NCBI GenBank assembly: GCA_026182355.1
Contig: JAPFBL010000238.1
Location: 433,501 to 497,500 of the forward strand
Origin: Hermatobates lingyangjiaoensis
Taxonomy: Eukaryota > Arthropoda > Insecta > Hemiptera > Hermatobatidae
Direction: 5' to 3'
DNA: 64,000 nucleotides
Part shown: in pieces, positions 10,918 to 20,345 of the stretch
How positions within the stretch are numbered: position 1 is the stretch's first letter
Layout: the number at the start of each line of letters is the position of its first letter
The notes under the pieces: generated by a model
What the model was told of the DNA's origin: nothing
The model's input: the letters and a program-made list of their open reading frames with translations, nothing else
The model's database searches: none
Made by a program: the position numbers and the translations under genes

Positions 10918-11246
10918 GGTTAGGTTAGGTTAGGTTGCAGTGGTAGTCCCACAAGGGAACACACTTAGGCTGAGCATTGGCCCTTTGTGATACCACACAA
11001 TGAAGATTGATTCTACAGTGGGAGTCCTAAATTTTGCCTAACTGAAATGTATTTAGAGTAGGGATCTTTAACGAGTACCTGACATCGTACAGGATCGGGA
11101 CCGACAGTTTAACGTCCTTCTCCGAAGGACGACGTGCTCAGATTTATTCACCTCCCGCGTGAATAAATCGAGGGCCAGGTGAGGATCGAACCCCGGTCCT
11201 ATCAGTTCAGAGGCGAGCACGTAACCACTGAGCTAGCCTGGCCCCT
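10918..11246 (-). mobile_element. complete tRNA-derived SINE with target-site duplication
   Basis: On the minus strand it starts GGGGCCAGGCTAGCTCAGTG. It carries a tRNA-like box A (TAGCTCAGTGGTTA) and box B (GGTTCGATCC), which would form an internal pol III promoter. A hairpin (TTATTCACGCGGGAGGTGAA), the block GACGTCGTCCTTCGG-like to GGACGTTAAAC, and a 3' end CTGCAACCTAACCTAACC follow. The 13-bp TAAGTTAGTGTAA flanks it at 10905-10917 and 11247-11259, while the R1 copy near 50120 has a single unoccupied version. Length is about 329 bp. The tail repeats AACCT, the arthropod telomere unit. Confidence 0.92.
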
Positions 11247-11479
11247 TAAGTTAGTGTAAACAATATAAATAAATGTGAACAAATACGACATGTATAGCAA
11301 ATAAACCATTAGTCGAGGATAAATATTCATTTTTTATTGCTTTACTGCTCTTTCCGTAATTGATTTTCATGAATTTTTTGTTTAAATGTTAATATTCTGT
11401 TCTTTATTTTTGGAAAATTTCATGGTTTTTTAATGAGCCATTTGTCCTCAAAATGACATTTTGTGAAAACAAAAAATTT

Positions 11480-11646
11480 AAATATAGACAAAGAAACAGA
11501 GAAATCAAAAGAACACACTTACAGTCTCCAACCGTCTCTGAACCAGTGCGCTTGATCTCTCTTATCTCTCCTGAAGACGGTTGAAACCAAAAATTAGAAA
11601 CTGTAAGTGTGTTCTTTTGATTTCTCTATGTTTCTTTGTCTATATT
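11480..11646. repeat. inverted repeat with degenerate hammerhead-like centre
   Basis: Arms 11480-11526 and 11599-11646 are reverse complements (AATCAAAAGAACACACTTAC is the left core). The spacer has CUGAAGA on the plus strand (11573-11579), followed by CGGUUGAAACC and a later GAAACUG. The pairing of stem II is ambiguous, so this is at best a decayed ribozyme. Confidence 0.6.
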
Positions 11647-11875
11647 GAACTATATTTGTCCGTTTTGGAACGTATTTCCAACGAAAAAGTGTATATATAT
11701 ATATATATATAATATATATATGCGTATAAATGGGCAGCAAATCTTCTTCTAAACAAATGTTGTTGAAGGCCACAGCGGCTTCAGTATTTACGATCTTTCT
11801 CAGTAATTGTTCCTTTTTTCTGAACACTTTCCGGTGTTGAACATTTAATTGGTGGAGTAACTCTCCTAGGTACAT
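11594..11875 (-). pseudogene. PLE N-terminal coding fragment
   Basis: From 11875 the minus-strand frame starts MYLGELLHQLNV, is basic over residues 14-28, and continues with FNNICLEEDLLPIYTHIYI. The pattern of a basic stretch, F-N-C-L and then LLPxYTxI resembles the start of PLE polyproteins ahead of the reverse transcriptase. It begins about 40 nt downstream of ribozyme D1 and lies inside the palindrome arm. After residue about 55 it runs into (TA)n at 11692-11720 (residues IYIYIYI) and then unrelated repeat sequence, so it is a 5' fragment. Family assignment is from recognition only. Confidence 0.65.
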
Positions 11876-11916
11876 TTTAACTACACTGTTTTTGAATACC
11901 TTTACTTATCTATATT

Positions 11917-11955
11917 ATATCAAGCTTTCGGCTCACATTAGCCATCATCAGGTAG
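11917..11955 (-). ncRNA. hammerhead ribozyme, family D, left palindrome arm
   Basis: The minus strand reads CUGAUGA (11951-11945), spacer U, stem II GGCU-aaugug-AGCC, GAAA, GC, UU. It mirrors the right-arm ribozyme exactly. It lies between PLE C-terminal coding sequence (12110-12295) and the N-terminal start (11875), the position known for hammerheads in PLE pseudo-LTRs. Confidence 0.85.
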
Positions 11956-12109
11956 AAAACAGAACAGAAGGTACTGTACAAAGTAAAACCATATATAGCA
12001 CTAAACTAAAGTAAAATGGAATAAAATTAGAATATAAATTAAGCGATAAACAAGACTATAAATAACAACTAATGCAAGGAAGGTTACAACCTGCTAGCGC
12101 TCCAAGCGC

Positions 12110-12280
12110 TCAGTCGGATGAATTAACATTATAACTTTTTATAAATTTAAAACTAGGGTTAATATTCCTAGAACTAGGAATTACAAACATATCGTTGATT
12201 TGGCAATTTAGAGAGGGGATTTTCTCCTTAATATGCAATGCCTCCAAAATATGCAAATGAAGGGGGTTTTTGTTAGTAAT
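12110..12280 (-). pseudogene. PLE C-terminal (GIY-YIG region) coding fragment, left arm
   Basis: The minus-strand frame reads NKNPLHLHILEALHIKEK, then PSLNCQINDMFVIP, and stops at 12110. The pattern HILEALHIKxKxPSLN is typical of the tail of the GIY-YIG endonuclease module at the end of PLE polyproteins. Only about 55 codons remain, because the palindrome centre at 12281-12284 cuts off everything upstream, including the GIY and YIG motifs and all of the reverse transcriptase. Confidence 0.75.
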
Positions 12281-12284
12281 CCTT

Positions 12285-12455
12285 ATTACTAACAAAAACC
12301 CCCTTCATTTGCATATTTTGGAGGCATTGTATATTAAGGAGAAAATCCCCTCTCTAAATTGCCAAATCAACGATATGTTTGTAATTCCTAGTTCTAGGAA
12401 TATTAACCCTAGTTTTAAATTTATAAAAAGTGATAATGTTAATTCATCCGACTGA
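12285..12455 (+). pseudogene. PLE C-terminal (GIY-YIG region) coding fragment, right arm
   Basis: This is a mirror copy of the left-arm fragment, differing at only a few residues (for example HIKEK against YIKEK in the EAL region). The stop codon TGA at 12453-12455 is followed by about 155 bp of untranslated sequence and ribozyme D2. Open codons before 12285 belong to the other arm read antisense, so the apparent start at 12270 is not real. Confidence 0.75.
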
Positions 12456-12610
12456 GCGCTTGGAGCGCTAGCAGGTTGTAACCTTCCTTGCATTAGTTGT
12501 TATTTATAGTCTTGTTTATCGCTTAATTTATATTCTAATTTTATTCCATTTTACTTTAGTTTAGTGCTATATATGGTTTTACTTTGTACAGTACCTTCTG
12601 TTCTGTTTTC

Positions 12611-12648
12611 TACCTGATGATGGCTAATGTGAGCCGAAAGCTTGATAT
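12611..12648 (+). ncRNA. hammerhead ribozyme, family D, right palindrome arm
   Basis: CUGAUGA (12614-12620), spacer U, stem II GGCU-aaugug-AGCC, GAAA, GC, UU. A distal stem I may form between TTCTA upstream and TAGATAA downstream. PLE coding starts 40 nt after it (ATG 12690). This is the clearest complete pseudo-LTR junction in the window. Confidence 0.87.
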
Positions 12649-12689
12649 AATATAGATAAGTAAAGGTATTCAAAAACAGTGTAGTTAAA

Positions 12690-12801
12690 ATGTACCTAGG
12701 AGAGTTACTCCACCAATTAAATGTTCAACACCGGAAAGTGTTCAGAAAAAAGGAACAATTACTGAGAAAGATCGTAAATACTGAAGCCGCTGTGGCCTTT
12801 T

Positions 12802-12804
<3 letters not shown>
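12690..12804 (+). pseudogene. PLE N-terminal coding fragment, right arm
   Basis: ATG at 12690 begins the same frame as 11875 on the minus strand (MYLGELLHQ, basic stretch, NTEAAVAF). It is cut at about codon 37 by (TA)n at 12805. The left-arm copy continues about 20 codons further, so the two copies were truncated independently. Confidence 0.65.

Positions 12805-12853
<49 letters not shown>
12805..12853. repeat. (TA)n microsatellite between two facing PLE N-terminal fragments
   Basis: About 24 AT dinucleotides. A plus-strand PLE start ends on its left side and a minus-strand PLE start on its right side, both running into it as IYIYIY codons. Confidence 0.95.
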
Positions 12854-12856
<3 letters not shown>

Positions 12857-12998
12857 ACGAGTATATATATGTATTTACGAATTTCTCGCCTATCTCCAAT
12901 CTGGTTAATTTTTTGGAAAGATTTTCCAGTTTTCTGATGGATTTCCTTGTGGTAGGAGATAGCGTATGTAAAAGCTGTCCATAATTCATTTTATTCAC
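12857..12998 (-). pseudogene. PLE N-terminal coding fragment, second family
   Basis: The minus-strand frame starts MNKMNYGQLLHTLS and continues RKSIRKLENLSKKLTRLEIG, then EKFVNTYI. Spacing of LLH, a basic helix with RKLExLxKK and FxNTYI parallels the fragments at 11875, 34803 and 40501. It ends in the (TA)n at 12853. A decayed hammerhead lies about 150 nt upstream, at 13150-13195. Confidence 0.55.
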
Positions 12999-13149
12999 TT
13001 ATTTTACATATTCAGATATATATATTCTGCATGATTATATTTAACTATTAAAATTATTTTATCTATAAATTTCCACAGTTGAAAAGTTTGTTCCTACAAA
13101 ATAAATAATCTTATATTTTAGTTGTTTTCAAAAATACTCTAACTCATCC

Positions 13150-13195
13150 GAGTCTCACCTATTGTCAGGTGTGAATTGAATATCAGTGAATGTTC
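13150..13195 (-). ncRNA. degenerate hammerhead remnant
   Basis: The minus strand reads CUGACAA (G8 to A), then AGGU-gag-ACUC-like pairing, then GGAU in place of GAAA. Position upstream of a PLE N-terminal fragment supports it as a dead pseudo-LTR ribozyme. On sequence alone it would not be called. Confidence 0.35.
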
Positions 13196-13199
13196 CCTC

Positions 13200-13785
13200 T
13201 ATTTATTCATTTGCATGAACCCATTATTCCCTTTGTCTATTTATTCTAGTCATTGTTATTTCTTCTACTAGAGTAGTTTTGAAAACAATGTCCAAAGTAA
13301 TATTTTTTTTTTTTTACTCTTTTTAGTTAAAATAATTCTAATTTCTTCTTGTATTTTACTAAAATAAATGAATGCAAGTCATATTCAAGGTAAGATAATT
13401 TGTATTGGGCTTTTAGTTTGAACAATGGGACGTATTGATGTAAATAAAATAGCTTTAACGGTGGCTAACTCCGGGACACTGTCCCTATTTCATTAACTAA
13501 CTGTATTGTTGTTCCTGGATTTTACTCCGACCTGCTTTACTGTAACCAAATGAAAAATAAACTGATTCCGTATTCAAGACACCAGAAAAAAAAAACCAAT
13601 TGATATGCTAATTTTTCTCAACAATAACACAAGTTAAATATTGATATGCTAAACAACTAGTTTTGTTATACACATTTCTCGAACTCTGAATACTCTTATT
13701 CAATATAATGAAATGAAAAATTTATAAAATAAAAACAAATATTGGTCTTAGTTGATTTCATTGGTTCGTGAAAATAGTATTCAGT
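13200..13785. other. non-coding DNA, nothing recognised
   Basis: No ribozyme core, coding stretch or family repeat seen. Confidence 0.4.
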
Positions 13786-13866
13786 TTATATATATATATA
13801 AAGCTTTCACATAAACACGTGAAATAAGAATCAATGATCAAACCATAATATGAAATGGGCAAACAA

Positions 13867-13909
13867 GACTAAGATCTTTCAACCGTTACAAGCGGTCTTC
13901 GTCAGAGTC
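13867..13909 (-). ncRNA. hammerhead ribozyme, family A, intact core
   Basis: Minus strand: GACU, CUGACGA, spacer A, stem II GACCG against CGGUU (here with loop cuuguaa), GAAA, GATC, UU, AGUC. Stem I GACU/AGUC is perfect. Confidence 0.8.
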
Positions 13910-13942
13910 AAAAACCCAACTGAACTTTCAGTTTCAGTTTTT

Positions 13943-13985
13943 GACTCTGACGAAGACCGCTTGTTACGGTTTAAAGATCTTAGTC
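13943..13985 (+). ncRNA. hammerhead, family A, GAAA mutated to UAAA
   Basis: Stem I, CUGACGA, stem II and the GATC palindrome are all intact, but G12 (13972) is U. G12 acts as the general base in the hammerhead, so cleavage should be lost. Confidence 0.7.
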
Positions 13986-14078
13986 TTGTTTTCCCATTTC
14001 TTATTGTGGTTTGATCATTGATTTTTATTTCACGTGTTTATGTGAAAGCTTTTCAGTTGAACTTTCAGTTGGGTTTTT

Positions 14079-14121
14079 GACTCTGACGAAGACCGCTTGT
14101 TACGGTTGAAAGATCTTAGTC
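14079..14121 (+). ncRNA. hammerhead ribozyme, family A, intact core
   Basis: GACU (14079-14082), CUGACGA, spacer A, GACCG-cuuguua-CGGUU, GAAA, GATC, UU, AGUC. A second stem I segment GGG/CCC is possible beyond a U-rich internal loop (GGGTTTT before, GTTTTCCC after). This is a consensus-like copy. Confidence 0.85.
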
Positions 14122-14217
14122 TTGTTTTCCCATTTCTTATTGTGGTTTGATCATTGATATATATATATATATATATATTTATCGAGGTTTGGTCTAGCTT
14201 CAAAATACAATACCTTT

Positions 14218-14290
14218 AAGCTGACATCGTTTATATTTGTAGACCTCTTCAGAGCTGCATCAATACAGAATTTAATTACAAAAACATGAA
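14218..14290 (-). ncRNA. degenerate hammerhead-like remnant
   Basis: The minus strand has CUGAAGA-GGUCUAC followed by AAACGAUGUCAGC. It resembles a PLE ribozyme in which stem II and GAAA have been disrupted. Weak call. Confidence 0.3.
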
Positions 14291-14304
14291 AAGTAATTAT
14301 ATTC

Positions 14305-14512
14305 TAACGTAGTGCAATCAGTTATTATGTGGTATTTACTCATTGTAGGGTAAAAAGCTAATGAAATGGTTTTTCCACAATAATAAAAATTTAATGGTAT
14401 AAACAACGCACAAACACAGGTAGTGTTTGAAACGCGTTGTTTATACCATTAAATTTTTATTATATGTGGAGACCATTTCATTAGCTTTTTACCCTACAAT
14501 AAGGAATTATGT
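14305..14512. mobile_element. family B inverted locus, ribozyme centre lost
   Basis: The left end CTAACGTAGTGCAATCAG to GGTATAAACAACGC meets its inverse at the centre (14400-14425). Only the 3' half of a plus-strand hammerhead is left (stem II strand, GAAACGCGUUG). CUGAGGA is deleted in both arms. Confidence 0.8.
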
Positions 14513-14654
14513 TAGATTATTTAATTAATATACATAATTAATATATATTTATATATCAAATCTGATAGTCATGATAACTACCTAAAAAAAAAAGCAAAAA
14601 ACAAAAAACTTGTAAGAACCAAGAATTATATTTTAATTGAGAATTCATTGTAAA

Positions 14655-14950
14655 AAATTTAATTTTTACTAATGTTGCCTACCCTAATTAAACGAGGTAA
14701 TGTTTTCAAAAAAGAAAGTTTTATATAAAAGCCATCGCTAATAAATTTAGTGTGCTGAAATAAACTTCTTGAATTACCTGAAAAGCTACCGAAATCTTTA
14801 GGTGACGTTGAAGAGGTGGAAACTGCAGCAGAATACCAATAAGGTGGGTGGGTGGGCCCTTTGAAGGGGTTTCTTGTAAACATCTTTGCCTGTCTACTGA
14901 CCGTATTACCGAGGTATCTAAGCGAAAATCTTTCGGCGTTCTCAAACGAC
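14655..14950 (-). other. GC-richer stretch with weak coding-like composition
   Basis: Two overlapping minus-strand frames of 74 codons (14883-14659 and 14945-14721) stay open, and base composition is more balanced than around it. No motif was recognised. It could be a decayed element end or an exon. I have no positive evidence for either. Confidence 0.15.
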
Positions 14951-15156
14951 GCCTTCTATTGTTAGCTAATAAAAAAAAATCTTTACTTATTTTTATGGAG
15001 AAATAATAAATAAGGAAAAATGCTGCAGGAGTTATTAAACAAGATTTACTTTAAGTAAACTTTTTCTCATTGAATAGCATAATACAATTACAATTGATAT
15101 TGCAATAGCATACATATTAAGCAAATACAAAAATACATTCTAATTAAATTCACTTA

Positions 15157-15719
15157 CCGTCTTTTTCCGAAAATAGGACACTGTCTTACATTATTTTTAG
15201 GTCAAAATCCGTGCTAGGGTTTATTCTCGGGAGAGGGCTTCAAGTACATTAAGTAGATTTACATATTTTTGTTTATTATTTATTTTTACACAGAAATTTA
15301 AATTTATTTCATTATAGTCACGTCATCTTCTGGAACATCGTCATAAATTATCAAAATTTTGGTTTCCGTTCTGATTTTCCTCCAAATCTATTTCCTGTAG
15401 AATCATTGGTCTGAATCTCTCATGTCTTGCAATATAGCTATCGTTAAATGAATATTTCTTGTCTAAGTAGCCTCCTTGAAACAAACTTTAGAGGTAAACA
15501 AGGAATTTGTTGGAATATTTTTTTCGAAAGAATTCTCTGAAATATTACGACAGCTAGAGATACCTACTACATTCAACAGCAATTTTTTAACGAATTATAT
15601 TTTTCACATTATCTTAACTAGGGCGTATTTTCAGGAGAGGGTTTATAGTCCAAAAAGTCCAAAAAATTACGCTTGGGCTTATTTTCGGAGGATGTCTTAT
15701 TTTTGGAAAAAGGCGGTAT
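15157..15719. mobile_element. terminal-inverted-repeat element T1, copy 1
   Basis: Ends TACCGTCTTTTTCCGAAAAT at the left and the inverse TTTTTGGAAAAAGGCGGTA at the right, next to TA. Repeated subterminal blocks such as GGGCTTATTTTCGG are also present. Length is about 560 bp. The inside is shared, in the opposite orientation, with 41901-42468, including a stretch whose minus strand could read NDSYIARHERFRPMILQE before frame breaks. It looks like a short non-autonomous DNA transposon with a coding remnant. Superfamily not determined. Confidence 0.75.
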
Positions 15720-15727
15720 TGTAATTT

Positions 15728-16960
15728 TTACTTTACTATAACTGAAGTATAGTGATGGTGAAAAAAAATCTATTTCGAGATTTTGACAGAATTACATGTA
15801 TTAAAGTCCCAGAAACCCATTTATGAGGTTTTTTTTTATGATACCTGTAGGTGGGTATGTGAGTATCTAAAGATTGTGACCAATCTACGGTTAAAGATCT
15901 TTGATGTATCAAAATTATATTTTATGCCAAAATGGGCCTCCTAATGAAGATATACTGGAAAGATTGAGAGAAATTATGCATTATGGTAAAGTCACTTCTT
16001 TTGAGAAAAAACTGTTTTTAGATAATATTTTTTTTCTCCAAATCTATTAATTCTGGAGTCTTGAAATTTTGGTATTATCTTTGAAGCTAGAAAGCAATAT
16101 AATAAAATTATCCTCAGATTTTTAATACAACGGGAAATATTTTTTTACAATAAAATGTACAAATTTTGACTTATAATTCCATCTGAAAGCTTGTTAAAGC
16201 AATACAAGCTATACAATTTGATGGATAAAAATGAAACTATTCCTAAAAATATAACTTTATGTGGAGGATGAGTTGACTAATTGTTTTCAAAATTACTTAT
16301 ACCAAAGGGACGTTACAGTACATTTTCTGTTTTCAGAAAATGTCTTTTTTGCTAAACGCTAAAAACAATGAAATATAATCAAAAAAATTGAACAGGAAAT
16401 GAACAATTTATAAAAGAAAATTCATGAAATTTCAATTACGGCAAAGAGCAATAAGGCTATAAAAACTGAATATTGATTCTGGACTAATGGTTTACATTAC
16501 ACTTGTCGTATTTGTTTACATTTTTTGAGTGAATCCAATGGAATAAAATTGATGTTCAGTTTTTTAATGAAAAATTTTTAAACAATTTATTAATTTCATA
16601 TGAGATATAAAAGAATAAAGTTCTATCATGCAAAAGCCAAACAAATATACAATTTCTGATACACTCTATGGTATTATGGATTTTTCTCACAAAATTTTAT
16701 CATAAATCTATACTTGTATGTTGCATCCTTGAAGAAAACTTAATATCAGATATAAACCCTTTTGTGTTTATGAATCATTGTATTTTAAGTCATGTTGAAG
16801 TGCGAGGAATGGACTGTTTCCTCAAGAAGGAGTATTATGTGGACAAATAACCACTTTTTTCACTATTCCAGTCTAATAGTTCTAATATCTATTATTTCTG
16901 TTTACAATGATAAGGACATTACAAAAAAAACCCGCAGTGACATATAGACAATGAATATTA
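15728..16960 (+). mobile_element. interspersed repeat R1, copy 2
   Basis: It starts near TACTTTACTATAACTGAAG, runs through GATTTTGACAGAATTACATG and CTTTGATGTATCAAAAT, and ends near CTATTCCAGTCTAATAG. All of these match R1 copy 5 (60868-62862) in the same order. It stops well short of the 2-kb copy, so the 3' part is missing. No conserved frame. Confidence 0.75.
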
Positions 16961-17688
16961 AATTCGATACAAATTGGTTAAACTTGGAGAGACCAGGGAA
17001 ATAACATATGTTTACCAAATAACAAGCTGTAAATTTGAAACTTTATAATAGCAGTCTCGCGACAAGATGTGCAAAACTTTGAGATGCCAGCTGAATTTAT
17101 TTCTAAGTTGCTGAAGGTTGTGTAAATAAAATTGCATTTCCTTGCAAGTTCTTCCTATCATTTCCTACCATTTTTACTTCTTCAATTTCGTAAAATTATA
17201 TTTCAATTAAATATAACTGAATTTAAATAAAAATAATAATAATAACAACTGTTGGAAGTAATCTTTTGCCATCATGTGGTATACAACCACAAACTCTTAA
17301 CTAACTTTTTATGTATTACTGTCAAACCTACACATTTCTGTTTGACAGGTTAATTCTGACACAGTAAAATACGTGACATTTAGCTTGGATGCTTTAAAAT
17401 AAAGAAATAAAAAAAAATATACCAGTGTTACAAAATGCCTCTCAAACTATTTATTTATCATTATAAATTTATTATTTCTGTTACTTACTGCTCTGAGGAA
17501 AGTTACTTATTTATAGTTATATAAATAAATGTCGTATGGCTTATCTTACCAAATTTTTATTAGTTTTTATTATTTATATGTTACGTTCCATGTCTCTTTT
17601 TAAACCTTTGGACGTCTAGAGAGACAGAGTACTTCTGAAAATGAACATTCAATTTCAAAGTACCTTTTGAGACTCACTTGGGCTCCTG

Positions 17689-17728
17689 ATGATGAGATGG
17701 TAAAATAGTAGAGGCTTTTGTGTTTTCC
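17689..17728 (+). ncRNA. degenerate hammerhead remnant
   Basis: CUGAUGA is followed by U-GAGAUGGU-AAAA-UAGUAGAG. GAAA has become AAAA and stem II barely pairs. The downstream text resembles other family G flanks (TTTTGTGTTTTCCACTTTGTG), which supports a dead copy. Confidence 0.4.
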
Positions 17729-17840
17729 ACTTTGTGTCTCTTTTTATTTTTTATTTCTCAACTTTATTTTATTATTATTTATAAGTATTTTACTTGTTAG
17801 TAATTTTAGTTGTTTTATTTTTCTTAATTGGTAACCCTGC

Positions 17841-18492
17841 TTGCTTGAATATATGGATTAAATATGTGCTTAAGAAAAAGGTTATTGAATATATGGATTA
17901 TATATGAGCTTATGGAAAAGGTTATTGAATGTCTGGATTATATATGAGCCTATGAAACAGGTTATTGAATATATGGATTATATATGAGCTTATGAAAAAG
18001 GTTATTGAATATATGGATTATATATGAGCTTATGAAAAAGGTTATTCAATATATGGATTATATATGAGCTTATGGAAAAGGTTATTGAATGTCTGGATTA
18101 TATATGAGCCTATGAAACAGGTTATTGAATATATGGATTATATATGAGCTTATAAAAAAGGTTATTGAATATATGGATTATATATGAGCTTATGAAAAAG
18201 GTTATTCAATATATGGATTATATATGAGCTTATGAAAAACGTTATTGAATGTCTGGATTATATATGAGCCTATGAAAAAGGTTATTGAATGTCTGGATTT
18301 TATATGAGCCTATAAAAAGGTTATTGAATGTCTGGATTATATATGAACTTATGAAAAAGGTTATTGAATGTCTGGATTATATATCAGCCTATGAAAAAGG
18401 TTATTGAATGTCTGGATTATATATGGGCTTTTAAAAAAGGTTACTGAATGTCTTTTTCATTGATTGTATATGAGCCTATGAAAAAGGTTTTA
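17841..18492. repeat. 40-bp satellite, about 16 copies, next to a family H ribozyme
   Basis: GGTTATTGAATATATGGATT recurs every 40 bp (17881, 17921 and on), with variants TATATGG or GTCTGG in the body and GAGCTTATG or GAGCCTATG near the end. The last unit ends GAGCCTATGAAAAAGG, which is also the 5' strand of the ribozyme that follows. The array therefore probably grew from the sequence just upstream of that ribozyme. Confidence 0.92.
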
Positions 18493-18522
18493 TATAAAAA
18501 CCGAAATGTTGGCAATAAGAGT
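18474..18522 (+). ncRNA. hammerhead-like motif, family H (xUGAAAA core)
   Basis: AUGAAAA, spacer A, stem II GGUUUU-loop-AAAACC, GAAA, then UGUU. Relative to CUGANGA, C3 and G8 are both A. Stem II, GAAA and what follows keep the usual spacing, and at other copies the stem III segment is ACGUU. Likely inactive or strongly altered. Confidence 0.5.
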
Positions 18523-18544
18523 TTAATTTGAACCTAAAGTCTTG

Positions 18545-20340
18545 ATAAAATTTTATTTTCTTTATATATATATATATAATGTAATTGATAGTAAACTTGT
18601 GGATATTTAAATATATTGTTCAGGAAATGTGTGAGATGAAATTGCTGCAAGTGTAAGTTGATGATATCCAAAAACTATTGATTTTTCCGTCCTTCTTTAC
18701 AAATAAACGAATTGTCATGGTGTCTCCTTCAAATGAAACTCAAATTAATTCGACGCTTAAACTCTATGAAATATTAATTTTGCATTTTTTCTCATTTCCA
18801 CAGTGAGTTGGCACAATAATGAGAATTATCGAGTTATTAGATTTTCAAGATTCTCCCATTTCATTTTCTCATTCCCTTCTAAATCATAATTTTTCATTTT
18901 TCGTTTTTTTTTTTTTTTTTAATAAACGTGTATTTTTTCGAGATGTAGAAATAAACAGAATCATTAAATTATCTCTCAAGACTCAGATGGAAATGTTTTC
19001 AACTCAATTATAAATGGTAAGCAGAAATTTATTTGACGTTTCAATTTAAATCTTTTCTTTAAACATATTTAAGCGTTGACATTATTAATGTTAATTATTC
19101 AATTCCCATAGCAACAGCGTTTTACAGCTTCTATTTCCATTTGTGATAATTTTCATTTAGACTTCAACAGTAATTAAAATGCTAAATGTCATCATTGCTA
19201 ATGTCAACAATTAAAATTAAGACTTCTTTAATTATCCATCAGAGGTAATTCTGTTTAGACATTACTTTATAGAATACCATACGAAATATAGAACGACTAG
19301 ACTAACCCATGACCCTTTGTGTCACTCAGAAATTATAACAATAGGTACTGAAGTAAATTCACTGAACTTGATTGACAAGGATAATTTTAATTGTTGTTTC
19401 TTGTTATTAAGGCACGGAAACAGATTTTTATATGGCCCAAGATTTTTATATAATATTCTTAACATGATTCAAGATATATCACAGTAAGTATATTTAGCAA
19501 AATAAAAAGCATTTAAAAGTAAAAAAAAAAGCATTTATTTTGAAAAATAACATTAATAACATAAAATATTATTAATGAAAGGAATGTGTCTTTATAATGT
19601 TTCCTTAGAACATTCGTATTTTAACTGACAGTTGTGTTCAAGTTTGTTTTGAAAATTGTTCATTTTTAACCTCTAATGTACTAGTTTATTATATATTTGT
19701 TACACTTATTCATAATACGAGTACATTTACACTACTATCATCGGCAAGCACGCAAGACACTTGCTACTCTCGCTCCAATTCTCAGAATATAGTGGTAATT
19801 TTCTTTTATTAAACATTATTCAGGTAGTAAATAATGTATATTTAATTTCAGGTCTCTATCTCCACGGAAAATTGGTGAACAAACAAACAAACAAAGTCAC
19901 GAACTATATATATAAAGATTACAAGAAAAGAACAGGTAGAAACATTGTGTGGTGTTTCTACGTGTTATTGTATTGTAATCTCTTGATATGTTTCTGGTTT
20001 TGAATTACGAAATATCAAGTAAGATGTGTAAGTTCTCTCTGTGTAATTCGACGTGTTACACTGCCCTCGTGAACTCTTCTGTTGTTTATTTCAGTACCAG
20101 TTCCAAGTTCTTTTCTTTAAGGTTGCTGCCTGGGGATCTTTGCATTTGGTTCTTTTATTCAAACGGTTTTCATTCATTTGAAACATATTGATTTATTTTA
20201 TTTCTTATTTTGTCTTTAATTAGCTTTTTTTTTATCCTTTACACCTACTTTTTCTATTTTTCATTTTGGTTATTTTCAATAATCCTTTCATTTATTAGTA
20301 TAGTTGGTTAATTATATTTTTTGAAAAATATTTGGCCGCA
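18545..20340. other. AT-rich DNA with little structure
   Basis: There are several open frames of 60-80 codons without recognisable motifs. Positions 19900-19985 (AAGAAAAGAACAGGTAGAAAC to TACGTGTTATTGTATTGTAATC) match the outer ends of the family G units at 36.2 and 36.8 kb, so a fragment of that element lies here. Confidence 0.45.
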
Positions 20341-20345
20341 CAAAA

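Larger units (their letters stand above)
9889..11475 (-). mobile_element. interspersed repeat R1, copy 1, interrupted by three insertions
   Basis: The start (AATCTGGAGTGGCTTACACTC), middle (ATTATACTGGGAATTTTA equivalents) and later blocks match R1 copies at 48747, 49343, 15728 and 60868. Two family A ribozyme elements (about 9990-10125 and 10238-10427) and a SINE (10918-11246) interrupt it. The uninterrupted copies at 48.8 kb and 50.1 kb show the empty sites. The distal part is cut off at about 11475 by PLE-derived sequence. No reading frame was found, so its class is unknown. Confidence 0.75.
11766..12799. repeat. 1.03-kb near-perfect palindrome of two PLE ends, head to head
   Basis: The centre is CCTT at 12281-12284. 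Base n on the left matches 24565 minus n on the right across both 515-bp arms, with few substitutions and no net indel. Reading outward, each arm has a GIY-YIG-type C-terminal coding tail, an untranslated region, a hammerhead, and the start of the next PLE reading frame. Each arm is therefore a tandem PLE junction (pseudo-LTR), and the two are inverted. The high arm identity suggests recent formation or ongoing gene conversion. Confidence 0.92.
13801..14157. mobile_element. family A locus with three ribozyme copies
   Basis: It opens with the long end AAGCTTTCACATAAACACG, then a minus-strand hammerhead, then two plus-strand units in tandem, each ending GTGGTTTGATCATTGAT. (TA)n follows at 14157. 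The middle copy (13943-13985) has TAAA in place of GAAA and should be inactive. Tandem same-strand units are what a PLE array with repeated pseudo-LTRs would give. Confidence 0.85.

Noticed and set aside
10918..11246. Functional tRNA gene from box A and box B
   Set aside because: The acceptor stem and anticodon arm do not fold, the sequence continues into a conserved SINE body, and related truncated copies are dispersed.
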